Shown here: one piece after another, positions 26,309 to 34,586 of the stretch
How the letters are laid out: the number at the start of each line of letters is the position of its first letter
Numbering within the stretch: position 1 is the stretch's first letter
Source of the DNA: Pseudomonadota bacterium
GTDB taxonomy: Bacteria; Pseudomonadota; Gammaproteobacteria; Burkholderiales; Burkholderiaceae_B
Assembly (NCBI GenBank): GCA_023425645.1
Contig: JAFACG010000042.1
Location: 72,016 to 136,015, forward strand
Length of the DNA stretch: 64,000 bases
Direction of reading: 5' to 3'
The notes under the pieces: model-generated
What the model was told of the DNA's origin: nothing
The model's database searches: none
Seen by the model: the letters and a program-made list of their open reading frames with translations, nothing else
Position numbers and translations under genes: made by a program

Positions 26309-27061
26309 ATGTCGGACTATCAGTGCATCACCGTGGACAATCAGGAAGACGGCGTATCCGTCATCACCATCAACCGGCCCGAGCGCCGCAACGCGCTCAG
26401 CGCCACGGTCGTGCGCGAGCTGCAGCAAGTCTTCGTGGCCTTCGATCAGGACCCGACGCGCCGCGTCGCGGTATTGACGGGCGCGGGCAACGATGCGTTC
26501 TCGGCCGGAGCCGACATCAATGAATGGCCCGAGCTGTGGCGCGCCATCCCCACGGTGGGCTTCGAGACGGACAAGCCCATCATTGGCGCGGTCAGCGGCT
26601 GGTGCGTGGGCGGCGCGCTGGTCATGGCCATGATGACGGACCTGCTGGTGGCCTCCGAGAGCGCCAAGTTCTCGTATCCCGAAGCCAAGCTCGGCTTTAC
26701 CGGCGGGATCATCTCGGGGCTGGCTTCGCGCATTCCCCATCACGCGGCGATGGAGATCATCCTGCTGTGCCGCACCCTGGAGGCGCGCCGCGCCTACGAT
26801 CTGGGCTTCGTCAACGAGGTGGTTCCGGTGGGCGAGCAGGTGCCCGCGGCGCTGCGCATGGCGCAGGACCTGGCCAGGATGTCGCCCATGGTGCTGCACA
26901 CCCTCAAGCGTTTCATCAATAATGAGGTCCTGACGCGCGGTCCGTCCGAGCAGATGGCGCGCACGATGCGCCACCTGAAGGCCATCGAGGACAGCCACGA
27001 TTCCAAGGAGGGCATGGCCGCCTTCAAGGAAAAACGCGCTCCCGTCTATCTGAACAAATAA
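26309..27061 (+). CDS. Enoyl-CoA hydratase/isomerase family protein
   Basis: 250 residues, crotonase fold: I-N-R-P-E-R-R-N-A-L-S at the start, oxyanion loops F-S-A-G-A-D-I and G-W-C-V-G-G-A-L. Follows the acyl-CoA ligase by 46 bases with an AAGGAG site, so it belongs to the same transcript, which is ended by the terminator at 27075. It differs strongly from the hydratase at 19845, suggesting two separate steps. Confidence 0.88.
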   Translation: MSDYQCITVDNQEDGVSVITINRPERRNALSATVVRELQQVFVAFDQDPTRRVAVLTGAGNDAFSAGADINEWPELWRAIPTVGFETDKPIIGAVSGWCVGGALVMAMMTDLLVASESAKFSYPEAKLGFTGGIISGLASRIPHHAAMEIILLCRTLEARRAYDLGFVNEVVPVGEQVPAALRMAQDLARMSPMVLHTLKRFINNEVLTRGPSEQMARTMRHLKAIEDSHDSKEGMAAFKEKRAPVYLNK

Positions 27062-27074
27062 GCCCCATGCGGCG

Positions 27075-27102
27075 GCCGGGCGCAGAGGCGGCCCGGCTTT
27101 TT
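27075..27102 (+). terminator. Intrinsic terminator after the acyl-CoA operon
   Basis: GCCGGGC (27075-27081) pairs with GCCCGGC (27091-27097), followed by TTTTT. It lies between the hydratase and the dioxygenase genes. Confidence 0.75.
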
Positions 27103-27119
27103 CATTGGAGACCGACACC

Positions 27120-27680
27120 ATGCATCCCCGTTTCGAGCGCTTCATCCAGGGCATGAGCGAGCTGACGGCGCGCGCCGGCGTGACCGAGCCGGACATTCTG
27201 CGCGACGGCGGCGAGCTGCTGCGTGAGCTGGTGGCCCAGGACGACTGGCTGGCCCGCGAATACGCCCAGGCGCACCCCCAGTACTACCAGCAGTATCTGC
27301 TGTACTGCTGTCCCGAGCAGCGATTTTCCGTCGTCAGCTTCGTCTGGGGGCCGGGACAGAAGACCCCCATCCACGACCATACCGTCTGGGGCCTGATCGG
27401 CATGCTGCGCGGGGGCGAGCAGTCGCGCCCGTTCACGCACGACGTCGCCAGCGGACGGCTGACGGAAGGGGCGACCCAGGTCCTGCAGCCGGGCGTGGTG
27501 GAGGCGGTCTCGCCCGCGGTGGGCGACATTCATGAGGTCTCCAACATCTACCAGGATCGCGTGTCCATCAGCATCCACGTCTATGGGGCGGACATCGGCC
27601 AGGTGCGCCGCCATGTCTACGATCCGCAGACCGGGGCGGCCAAGGAGTTCGTGTCCGGCTACGCCCGGCCTGCGGTCTGA
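27120..27680 (+). CDS. Cysteine dioxygenase family thiol dioxygenase, 3-mercaptopropionate type
   Basis: Cupin iron enzyme of 186 residues that oxidises a small thiol to the sulfinate. The three iron His are in P-I-H-D-H-T and G-D-I-H-E-V; the Ser-His-Tyr triad is S-I-S-I-H-V-Y-G, followed by I-G-Q-V-R-R, where 3-mercaptopropionate dioxygenases hold their substrate-binding Arg. This pattern, and the end F-V-S-G-Y, fit bacterial MDO better than cysteine dioxygenase. ATG 27120 follows TTGGAGA. A terminator separates it from the acyl-CoA operon, but its product, a C3 sulfinate, would need CoA activation, which the island could give. Confidence 0.82.
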   Translation: MHPRFERFIQGMSELTARAGVTEPDILRDGGELLRELVAQDDWLAREYAQAHPQYYQQYLLYCCPEQRFSVVSFVWGPGQKTPIHDHTVWGLIGMLRGGEQSRPFTHDVASGRLTEGATQVLQPGVVEAVSPAVGDIHEVSNIYQDRVSISIHVYGADIGQVRRHVYDPQTGAAKEFVSGYARPAV

Positions 27681-27692
27681 GTTCCTGCCGGT

Positions 27693-28454
27693 TCAGTTGG
27701 CGTCCAGGGGCAGATGTCCGATACGGGCGCCGATGATCATTTCCTGGATCCAGCGGTAGAGCAGCACCGAGTAATTGCGCTGCGCGGTCTTCTCGCTCAG
27801 GGCGTGATCGCAGTCCACCAGCACGCGATGGGTGACCGAATGAGCGATCGCGAAGGCCTGCCGGTAGCTCAGTATGGTCTGGCGCGGGATCAGCTCGTCG
27901 TTCTCGGCCTCGAACAGCATGACGTCGCCCTTGAATTTCGAGCAGGCCTTGAGCACGCGGTTTTCCTTGGGCGTATGGGCGTACAGGCGATAGTCCTGCA
28001 GCAGGCTGCGGTTGAGCTGGTCCTTGGGCGCGAGCCAGTCCTCGTCGGGATACAGGGCCGGGGTCAGCAGGCTGAGCCAGCGCACCGGGCGGAATTCGCT
28101 CAGCAGGCAGGCCAGGTAGGCGCCGTAGCTGTGGCCCACGATGGCGATGGACTCCGGATCCACCATGGGGTGGCTGCACAGCGTGTCGAAGGCGGCGCAG
28201 ATGTCCTGGAAGTTCTGCTCGCGGGTGACGCTTTCCCGATCATAGGGCGAGGCGGTGTGGCCGGCCAGATCGAAAGTTAGACAGATACAGCCCATGCCGG
28301 CGATGGTATGGGCGCGTTTCAGGTCGAATTTCTGGTTTCCCCCCCAGCCGTGCACGAACAGGATTCCGGGTATGGGAGATTTGGGAACCAGTATTCGCGC
28401 ATCGAGCTGCTGGTGGGGAACCTTGATCTTCGTGTTGAAGATTTCCGTGGTCAT
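27693..28454 (-). CDS. Alpha/beta hydrolase
   Basis: 253 residues: F-V-H-G-W-G-G (oxyanion region), nucleophile elbow G-H-S-Y-G-A-Y with Ser near 110, Asp in E-A-E-N-D-E-L and His in D-C-D-H-A-L, a complete triad. Soluble, no signal peptide. It follows DUF3182 by 2 bases and ends the leftward KGG-SDR-otsB-DUF3182 run, so it probably belongs to the stress regulon. Substrate unknown. Confidence 0.85.
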   Translation of the reverse strand: MTTEIFNTKIKVPHQQLDARILVPKSPIPGILFVHGWGGNQKFDLKRAHTIAGMGCICLTFDLAGHTASPYDRESVTREQNFQDICAAFDTLCSHPMVDPESIAIVGHSYGAYLACLLSEFRPVRWLSLLTPALYPDEDWLAPKDQLNRSLLQDYRLYAHTPKENRVLKACSKFKGDVMLFEAENDELIPRQTILSYRQAFAIAHSVTHRVLVDCDHALSEKTAQRNYSVLLYRWIQEMIIGARIGHLPLDAN

Positions 28455-28456
28455 GG

Positions 28457-29575
28457 CTACAGGGGGCCTCCAAATCGCGCCAGGTAGCCGCCGTCTTCCA
28501 TACTCAGGCTGTACAGGTTGGGCGAGTCCTGGACCGACGCCGCGTCGGTGACATACCGTTCGCGCGTCCATGCATGGGTGTGGGTTCGTTCGGGATGGCG
28601 TTGCAGGGTGCGCAGCGCCAGGATCTCGGCGACGGAAGCGCCGCCGCAACGCCAGGAGTGCTCGAGCACGCCGGCCTTGTATTCGCCCCGGGCGTTCCTG
28701 CCCAGGATGACGTCGTAGTTGCGCCGCGAGGCGTAAAACTGCGGATAGGCGGCGCTGATGCGTTTTTCGTAGTCCAGCGCCACATCGATCAGGTAACGCG
28801 CGCGTTCCACGGCCTTCAGCTGGAACAGCTGGTCAAAGCCGCCGCGCGCCGCCAGCAGAGTCGTGCCGCCGTAGACGGACTCGCCCGCATGATTGAGGGT
28901 CTGGTGCTGCTGGCCGATGTAGGAGAGCAGCAGATCCCCGATCTGTGTCTGGCCGACGCTGAAGGTGTGGCTCTGGGGCAGGTTCTCCTCCAGCACCAGG
29001 CCGTGCGCGAGCTGGTCCTTCCAGGCAGGCAGCGCAAGCAGCTCCTCCAGTTCGTGCCGGCTGTAGACCACGCTCTGGCCCTTGCCGGCATTGGCGACGG
29101 CCAGCTTCACCCGTATGCCGGCCTGGCCCGCCTGGTCCAGCAGGCTCATGGTGCGCAAAGCGTCCTCCGCCGAGAAGACGCTGAAGCCGGGCAGCACGTC
29201 ATGGCGCAGGGACAGGGAGAGCTCATCGTTCCAGCCTTGAGGACGGACCATGTCGGCCTGCGGGAGCGGGTGCGTCACGCATTTGTAGGCCAGGAATTCG
29301 TAGGGCACGACCCCGCCGTACAGATCGGCGGGGCCCTCGATGCCCAGGCTGCGAGCCTGCTCCAGGGTCAAGGTCCTGACGGGCAGGTAGTAGGATTGGC
29401 CGTGCGCATCCTCCAGCTGGTCCTCATAGGCAATGTAGACGCGGGAGAGCTCCAGCAACTGGGCCAGTTCCTTGGCCATGAATTCCAGTCCCTGCACGGT
29501 GCCGTTGTCGCATCCGTTCAAGGGCAGGCTGATTTGCAGAGATGCTTCAGGTGGGAGAGCGAAGATCATGTTCAT
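28457..29575 (-). CDS. DUF3182 family protein
   Basis: 372 residues of a family without assigned function that I recall in Bordetella-like genomes. V-K-L-A-V-A-N-A-G-K-G-Q-S near residue 155 followed by a patterned region up to W-R-C-G-G-A-S resembles an ATP-grasp-like fold, but this is only a guess. No membrane segment. Located between otsB and the hydrolase, with gaps of 39 and 2 bases, so co-transcribed with trehalose genes. Confidence 0.7.
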   Translation of the reverse strand: MNMIFALPPEASLQISLPLNGCDNGTVQGLEFMAKELAQLLELSRVYIAYEDQLEDAHGQSYYLPVRTLTLEQARSLGIEGPADLYGGVVPYEFLAYKCVTHPLPQADMVRPQGWNDELSLSLRHDVLPGFSVFSAEDALRTMSLLDQAGQAGIRVKLAVANAGKGQSVVYSRHELEELLALPAWKDQLAHGLVLEENLPQSHTFSVGQTQIGDLLLSYIGQQHQTLNHAGESVYGGTTLLAARGGFDQLFQLKAVERARYLIDVALDYEKRISAAYPQFYASRRNYDVILGRNARGEYKAGVLEHSWRCGGASVAEILALRTLQRHPERTHTHAWTRERYVTDAASVQDSPNLYSLSMEDGGYLARFGGPL

Positions 29576-29614
29576 CAGTCCGTCCTATGCTAGATAGAAA
29601 GCAGGCCAAGAGGC

Positions 29615-30409
29615 TCAGGGCGCCGCGACGTGCGCGGCGGGGCAGTGATGCGAAACGGGGCGGGAAGGGGGGGACTCGGCGGCCAGCCATAGCCGCAGCA
29701 GGGCCAGCAGGGCGGCCGGGTCGCGCAGAAAGAATTGCGCGGCGCTGGCGGGCTCATGCGGGCCGACGCGGATGCTGACGCCCTTCTGCTCGTTGACGAG
29801 CCGGAAGGCGGCTTCGTCGGTCAGGTCGTCGCCTATCATTACCGGCCTGCGGCCGGCGAAGGGCGCGTGCTGCTGCGCGCGCGCGACGGCCTGGCCTTTG
29901 TCGAAGCCGGCCAGGCGCAGCTCGATCACGCAGTGGCCGCGTGTCAGGCTGAAGCCGGGGTGTTCAGAGCACAGGGTCGTGAGGCTCGCATGCAATTCAT
30001 CGCCCAGTTCGGGGCGCTGGCGAAAGTGCACGGCCACGCCGTGGGACTTGCGTTCCATCCACACCAGGCTGTAGGGGCGGATCAGGGCGGCCACGGCCTG
30101 TTCCAGACGGCGATGCCCGGCCGGATCCATTGCCGCTTGCCAGTGCGGCTCGCCTTGCGGGCCGTGCATGGCCGCGCCGTGGCTGCTGATCATGGCCAGC
30201 GGCAGGTCATCGCAAACTTGGCGCAGGCTGGCGCGGTCCCTGCCGGAAATCAAGGCTACCGCTCCATGGCAGGCCTGGTGCAGGTTCAGGAGCAGGCGAG
30301 CCGTGCCTGCGGGCAGGCGGACCATCTCGGGTCGGGCTGCCAGAGGGACCAGCGTGCCGTCCAGGTCCAGGTACAGGGCCGCTTCGTCCAGGGCTGGAAG
30401 CATGTCCAT
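29615..30409 (-). CDS. otsB: Trehalose-6-phosphate phosphatase
   Basis: HAD-superfamily phosphatase that removes phosphate from trehalose-6-phosphate, the second step of trehalose synthesis. Motif I D-L-D-G-T-L near residue 17 gives the nucleophile Asp; S-G-R-D-R and G-D-D-L-T-D-E are motifs II and III. 264 residues, usual for OtsB. It starts one base after the SDR gene ends, in the same direction. Its partner otsA lies 3 kb away beyond mscS, facing the same way but with its own promoter. Confidence 0.93.
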   Translation of the reverse strand: MDMLPALDEAALYLDLDGTLVPLAARPEMVRLPAGTARLLLNLHQACHGAVALISGRDRASLRQVCDDLPLAMISSHGAAMHGPQGEPHWQAAMDPAGHRRLEQAVAALIRPYSLVWMERKSHGVAVHFRQRPELGDELHASLTTLCSEHPGFSLTRGHCVIELRLAGFDKGQAVARAQQHAPFAGRRPVMIGDDLTDEAAFRLVNEQKGVSIRVGPHEPASAAQFFLRDPAALLALLRLWLAAESPPSRPVSHHCPAAHVAAP

Positions 30410-30410
30410 G

Positions 30411-31385
30411 TCAGCTCCCGGGCGTGCCTGTGATGGGCAGCACGGCGCCGGTGATGTAGCTGGCCGTGACCGGGCTGGCCAGATAGACGTAGGCCGGGGA
30501 GAGTTCCTCGGGCTGGGCGGGGCGACCGAACACGGTCTGCTTGCCGAACTCGGAAATTTCCTCGGGCGGCGAGTCGGCCGGATTGAGCGGCGTCCAGACC
30601 GGACCGGGGGCGACGGCGTTCACGCGTATCCCCTTGGATGCCAGATTGGCCGCCAATGAATAGGTAAAGGCGATGATGGCGCCTTTGGTGCTGGAGTAGT
30701 CCAGCAGGTGGGCCGAGCCGCGCAGGGCCGTCACGGAACTGGTATTGATGATGGCGTCGCCCGCGTGCAGATGAGGCAGGCAGGCCTGGGCCATGTAGAT
30801 GTAGCCGTAGATGTTTGTGCGAAAGGTTTCGTCCAGGCGCTCGGGCGTCAGGTCCAGCAGGGACTGGGCATGTTCCTGGAAGGCGGCGTTGTTGACCAGG
30901 ATGTTCAGGTGGCCGAAGCGGTCCAGCACGCGCTCGACGACTTGCCGGCAGAATTCGGGGTCCTTGACGTCGCCGCGCAGGCACAGGCATTCACGGCCTT
31001 CTTCGTGGACAGCCTGCCGGGTCTGCTCGGCATCCACATCTTCGTCCAGGTACACGATGGCCACGTCCGCGCCTTCGCGCGCGTACAGCACGGCCACGGC
31101 CCGGCCTATGCCCGAGTCGCCGCCGGTGACCAGCGCGACTTTCCCTTCCAGCTTGCCGCTGCCCCGGTAACTGGACGCTTCATAGTGCGGAGCCTGTTCC
31201 ATCTCGCTTTCGCTGCCCGGCTTTTCCAGGTGCTGCTGGGGCAGGGGCGGCGTGGGGTAGTCGCTGCCGGGCTGGCTGCTGTCGTGGGTGACCGGCTCGG
31301 TCTGCCCACTGCCGTGCTTGTCTTTCTGGTCCTGTTGCTCCTGGATGTGGCGCTGCTGCTCCACGGTCTGGCGGGTTTGCGTCAT
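30411..31385 (-). CDS. Short-chain dehydrogenase/reductase (YghA-like)
   Basis: 324 residues. A hydrophilic, Gln/Pro-rich tail of about 75 residues precedes the SDR core with T-G-G-D-S-G-I-G-R (NAD(P) loop), N-N-A-A, catalytic Ser in N-T-S-S-V and Y-S-S-T-K. Such long-tailed SDRs (E. coli YghA type) are common among general-stress genes. It lies 86 bases after the KGG-repeat gene and overlaps the otsB start region, so the five genes 27693-31981 look like one operon. Confidence 0.88.
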   Translation of the reverse strand: MTQTRQTVEQQRHIQEQQDQKDKHGSGQTEPVTHDSSQPGSDYPTPPLPQQHLEKPGSESEMEQAPHYEASSYRGSGKLEGKVALVTGGDSGIGRAVAVLYAREGADVAIVYLDEDVDAEQTRQAVHEEGRECLCLRGDVKDPEFCRQVVERVLDRFGHLNILVNNAAFQEHAQSLLDLTPERLDETFRTNIYGYIYMAQACLPHLHAGDAIINTSSVTALRGSAHLLDYSSTKGAIIAFTYSLAANLASKGIRVNAVAPGPVWTPLNPADSPPEEISEFGKQTVFGRPAQPEELSPAYVYLASPVTASYITGAVLPITGTPGS

Positions 31386-31471
31386 ACGGACTCCTGTTCA
31401 GCACAGTGGGAAAAAGAGGGGACGCAGCGGCCCTGTGGGTCGCCGCCGCGTCCGCGTGGGGGCAGGATCGG

Positions 31472-31981
31472 TCAGCGGCGCTGACCCTGGGTGGCCTGGC
31501 CTCCCTTGGAGCCGGCCTTGCGGGCTTCCTCCGAATCGAACTCATGGGCCGTGCCCTTTTCATGGGCTGCCTTGCCGCCCTTGGAGCCGGCTTCGCGGGC
31601 CTCTTCAGAGGTGAACTCGTGCGCCGTGCCCTTTTCGTGGGCTGCCTTGCCGCCCTTGGAGCCGGCCTCGCGGGCTTCTTCAGAGGTGAACTCGTGGGCC
31701 GTGCCTTTCTCGTGAGCCGCCTTGCCACCCTTGGAGCCGGCCGCGCGCGCTTCTTCGGAAGTGAACTCGTGCGCCGTGCCGCGTTCGTGGGCTATCTTGC
31801 CGCCCTTGGAGCCGGCTTCGCGCGCTTCTTCGGAAGTGAACTCGTGGGCCGTGCCTTTTTCGTGAGCGGCGCGGCCGCCTTCGGCTGCGATCTCACGTTG
31901 CTTCTTTTCATCCATGGAGGCGAAACCACGCTGGTCCTTGTGATCCTGATTGCGGTCATGGGCTTCAGTGTGCTTGGTCAT
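31472..31981 (-). CDS. KGG-repeat stress protein
   Basis: 169 residues, very hydrophilic. After a His/Asp-rich start, R-G-F-A-S-M-D-E introduces the first G-G motif and then five tandem units of 25 residues follow (G-T-A-H-E-F-T-S-E-E-A-R-E-A-G-S-K-G-G-K), also visible as a 75-bp tandem DNA repeat. Such KGG proteins (stress-induced acidophilic repeat, GsiB/YciG-like) accumulate under desiccation, osmotic or stationary stress. ATG 31981. A candidate sigma-54 promoter lies upstream at 32033-32047, back-to-back with that of mscS. Confidence 0.9.
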   Translation of the reverse strand: MTKHTEAHDRNQDHKDQRGFASMDEKKQREIAAEGGRAAHEKGTAHEFTSEEAREAGSKGGKIAHERGTAHEFTSEEARAAGSKGGKAAHEKGTAHEFTSEEAREAGSKGGKAAHEKGTAHEFTSEEAREAGSKGGKAAHEKGTAHEFDSEEARKAGSKGGQATQGQRR

Positions 31982-32032
31982 GTGACTCTCCTTTAGAAAG
32001 AATGCCAACCTCGTGATTGGCGTTTTTCCTCC

Positions 32033-32047
32033 AGCAGAAAGTGTGCC
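32033..32047 (-). promoter_or_regulatory. Candidate sigma-54 promoter of the KGG-otsB operon
   Basis: Minus-strand GGCACACTTTCTGCT keeps the invariant GG-N10-GC spacing and GGCAC, but has CT instead of TT before GC. Weaker than the other four. About 50 bases before the KGG start codon. Confidence 0.45.
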
Positions 32048-32069
32048 CAAGGGCTGCGGCCGGGGCCGC

Positions 32070-32084
32070 GGAACGCTATTTGCT
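32070..32084 (+). promoter_or_regulatory. Sigma-54 promoter of mscS
   Basis: GGAACGCTATTTGCT: GG at -24 and GC at -12 separated by exactly 10 bases, with ACG and TTTGCT as in the sites before otsA, rpoN and DUF4142. The mscS start codon is 36 bases downstream. Confidence 0.7.
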
Positions 32085-32119
32085 ATAGATGAGCATCGGT
32101 TTTTTTCCGGAGATGAGTC

Positions 32120-33148
32120 ATGTCGGCAATGTCGTGGTGGATGTGGTTGCTGGTTCTGCTTCTGGGGTGGGCGGTGCTGCTGCTGGTCCATTACCTGGGC
32201 GGGGAGCTGATCAAGCGCGTCGTGCCGCAGGGGCATTTCCTGCGCTTCTTCATCCAGCGGATCCGGGTGCCGTCCAAGGTGTTCTTCCTGGCCTTCTTTC
32301 TGCGCTTCTGCATTCCCCTGGCTCCTCTGGCCGGACCCTGGCAGAGCTACCTGGCCATGGGAGACATGATGGTGCTGATCATCTGCACGATCTGGATGCT
32401 GATGGCCGCGGTCGAGGCCATGTTCCAGGTGGTGGTGGCGCGCTATCCCCTGAATGTGGCGGACAACCTGCGCTCGCGGCGCATCTACACCCAGGCGCGG
32501 GTGCTTGCCCGCAGCGCGCATTTCCTGCTCCTGCTGCTGGGTCTGGGTTTCGTGCTGATGATTCTGCCGGGCGCGCGCCAGCTCGGTACCAGCCTGCTGG
32601 CCTCGGCCGGGGTGGCGGGGCTGGTGGCCGGTCTTGCGGCCAAGCCGGTGCTGGGCAATCTCATCGCCGGCCTGCAGATCGCCTTCACCCAGCCCATCCG
32701 CATCGACGACGTGGTGATCGTGGAAGGCGAGTGGGGCCGCGTCGAAGCGATCACCGGGACGTACGTGGTCGTGCGCGTCTGGGACGAGCGCCGCCTGATC
32801 GTGCCCTTGCAGTGGTTCGTGGAGAATGTCTTTCAGAACTGGACGTATCAAAGCGCGTCCTTGCTGGGCACGGTGTTCCTGTGGGTCGATTACCGCGTGG
32901 ACCTCAAGGGGCTGAACGAGGCGTTCAAGGCCGTGTGCGAGTCGACCGAGCTGTGGGACAGGCGGGTCCAGGTGCTGCAGGTGACCGACACCAATGAATG
33001 GGGCATGCAGCTGCGTTTTCTGGTCAGCTCCACCGACTCGGGCCGCCTGTTCGATCTGCGCTGCCTGCTGCGCGAACGGCTGGTGGCCTATCTGGGACAG
33101 CACCAGCCCGATGCGTTCGTGCGGGTCAGGATACTGGAAGCGCAGTGA
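32120..33148 (+). CDS. MscS-family mechanosensitive ion channel
   Basis: 342 residues with four or five membrane helices, then the pore-lining helix rich in Ala/Gly (G-T-S-L-L-A-S-A-G-V-A-G-L-V-A-G) and the cytoplasmic beta domain (Q-P-I-R-I-D-D-V-V-I-V-E-G-E-W-G-R-V). Such channels open under membrane tension to release solutes on hypo-osmotic shock. A GGAG site precedes ATG 32120. Its last 23 bases overlap the convergent otsA. A sigma-54 promoter lies upstream, which ties it to the trehalose genes: solute build-up and emergency release under one control. Confidence 0.9.
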   Translation: MSAMSWWMWLLVLLLGWAVLLLVHYLGGELIKRVVPQGHFLRFFIQRIRVPSKVFFLAFFLRFCIPLAPLAGPWQSYLAMGDMMVLIICTIWMLMAAVEAMFQVVVARYPLNVADNLRSRRIYTQARVLARSAHFLLLLLGLGFVLMILPGARQLGTSLLASAGVAGLVAGLAAKPVLGNLIAGLQIAFTQPIRIDDVVIVEGEWGRVEAITGTYVVVRVWDERRLIVPLQWFVENVFQNWTYQSASLLGTVFLWVDYRVDLKGLNEAFKAVCESTELWDRRVQVLQVTDTNEWGMQLRFLVSSTDSGRLFDLRCLLRERLVAYLGQHQPDAFVRVRILEAQ

Positions 33149-34523
33149 TGTCCTGAGGCTTTTCGGGGACCCGGGGCTCAGGCTTCAGATCCTCCAGGAA
33201 GTGCGCGCACCACTGGGCCAGGTTCTGGCCGCGCAGCTGAGCCATCAAGGTCTGGTGCCGGCTGCGGCGCTCGGCCAGGGGCATGTTCAAAGCCTGGTAC
33301 AGCGCGCGGGCCGTGCCGTCCATGTCATAGGGGTTGACCGCCAGGTAGCCGCCTTCCAGGGATTGGGCCGCGCCGGTGAAAGTGGACAGCACCAGCACGC
33401 CGGGGTTCTCGGGATCCTGCGCGGCCACATATTCCTTGGCCACCAGGTTCATGCCGTCGCGCAAGGGGGCAATATAGCCGACCCTGGCCTGGCGCAGCAT
33501 GCGCATCAGTTGCGGCGCCGGGAAGGCGCGATTCATGTAGACGATGGGCGTCCAGTCCAGCGTGGCGTACTGGCCGTTGATCTGGCCGGCCAGGCTTTCG
33601 AGCTCTTCGCGCATCAGCTGATAGTCCTGGATGTCGCTGCGGGTGGAGGGGGCGATCTGCACGTAGGTGGCCCGGCCCCGCAGGGTGGGATAGCATCGCA
33701 GCAGGGTGTCGAAGGTGCGGAAGCGATGCGTCAGGCCCTTGGTGTAGTCCAGCCTGTCCACGCTGATGACGGTGGCGGCGCCGTGCTGGGGCTCGGCCGG
33801 CTGGCCGGTCTCCATCCAGGAAGGGGCGCCCGCCATGGACTGGATCAGGTCCACGTCGACCCCTATCGGGTAGACGCCGCTGCGCGTGGCCCGGGCGTGC
33901 TGCGGACTCGGTCGGGCCGGCAGGGTCTGCAGCGCGGCCTGCAGGGCGACGTGGTCGCCGTGGCTCTGCACGCCGATCAGGTCGTAGTCCTGCAGCATGG
34001 GCAACCAGTGGTCGTGGCGGGGGATGGCGCGCAGGATCTCGGGGCAGGGGAAGGGCGTGTGCAGGAACAGGCCGATGGCCTGCTCCATGCCTTGCGCGCG
34101 GCAGAAATGCGCCAGGGGGATCAGGTGGTAGTCCTGGATCCAGATCAGGTCGTCCTCCTGGGCGATCTGCTTGAGGTAGGCCGCGATCTGGCGATTGACC
34201 TCCAGATACTGCTGGTAATGGTGAGCCTGGAAGTCCATCAGGTCCAGCCGGTAGTGGAACGCCGGCCACAGGCAGGTATTGGCATAGCCGCAGTAGAACT
34301 GCTCATATTGCTCCTGGGTGAAGGAGAAGGTGACGGCCTGGTAGGTGCCCCGGTCTTCGGTCTGGAGCTCGCCGGCCTTTTCTTCGCACTGGCCGTTCCA
34401 CCCCAGCCAGATCCCATTGATGTCCCGCTGCTTGAGCAGCAGGTCCACCGCAACCGCCAGCCCGCCGGTGGAAGGCTTGTTCGAGCTGGCTACGCGTACC
34501 GATACCATGATGATCTTGCCCAT
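33126..34523 (-). CDS. otsA: Trehalose-6-phosphate synthase
   Basis: Retaining GT20 glycosyltransferase joining UDP-glucose and glucose-6-phosphate. 465 residues; S-T-G-G-L-A (UDP-sugar loop), W-P-A-F-H-Y, I-W-I-Q-D-Y-H-L and V-D-R-L-D-Y-T-K-G are all present, as is the C-terminal R-D-G-M-N-L-V-A-K-E-Y. Lies directly downstream of the sigma-54 gene (63 bases) but with its own sigma-54-type promoter in that gap. Confidence 0.94.
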   Translation of the reverse strand: MGKIIMVSVRVASSNKPSTGGLAVAVDLLLKQRDINGIWLGWNGQCEEKAGELQTEDRGTYQAVTFSFTQEQYEQFYCGYANTCLWPAFHYRLDLMDFQAHHYQQYLEVNRQIAAYLKQIAQEDDLIWIQDYHLIPLAHFCRAQGMEQAIGLFLHTPFPCPEILRAIPRHDHWLPMLQDYDLIGVQSHGDHVALQAALQTLPARPSPQHARATRSGVYPIGVDVDLIQSMAGAPSWMETGQPAEPQHGAATVISVDRLDYTKGLTHRFRTFDTLLRCYPTLRGRATYVQIAPSTRSDIQDYQLMREELESLAGQINGQYATLDWTPIVYMNRAFPAPQLMRMLRQARVGYIAPLRDGMNLVAKEYVAAQDPENPGVLVLSTFTGAAQSLEGGYLAVNPYDMDGTARALYQALNMPLAERRSRHQTLMAQLRGQNLAQWCAHFLEDLKPEPRVPEKPQDITALPVS

Positions 34524-34568
34524 GCTGATCCTCGCTTAAGTGATTGGAAAAAACACACAGGCTGTATC

Positions 34569-34583
34569 AGCAAATTGCGTACC
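34569..34583 (-). promoter_or_regulatory. Sigma-54 promoter of otsA
   Basis: Minus-strand GGTACGCAATTTGCT, GG-N10-GC spacing. It lies in the 63-base gap after the sigma-54 gene, 46 bases before the otsA start codon. Confidence 0.7.
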
Positions 34584-34586
34584 CGC

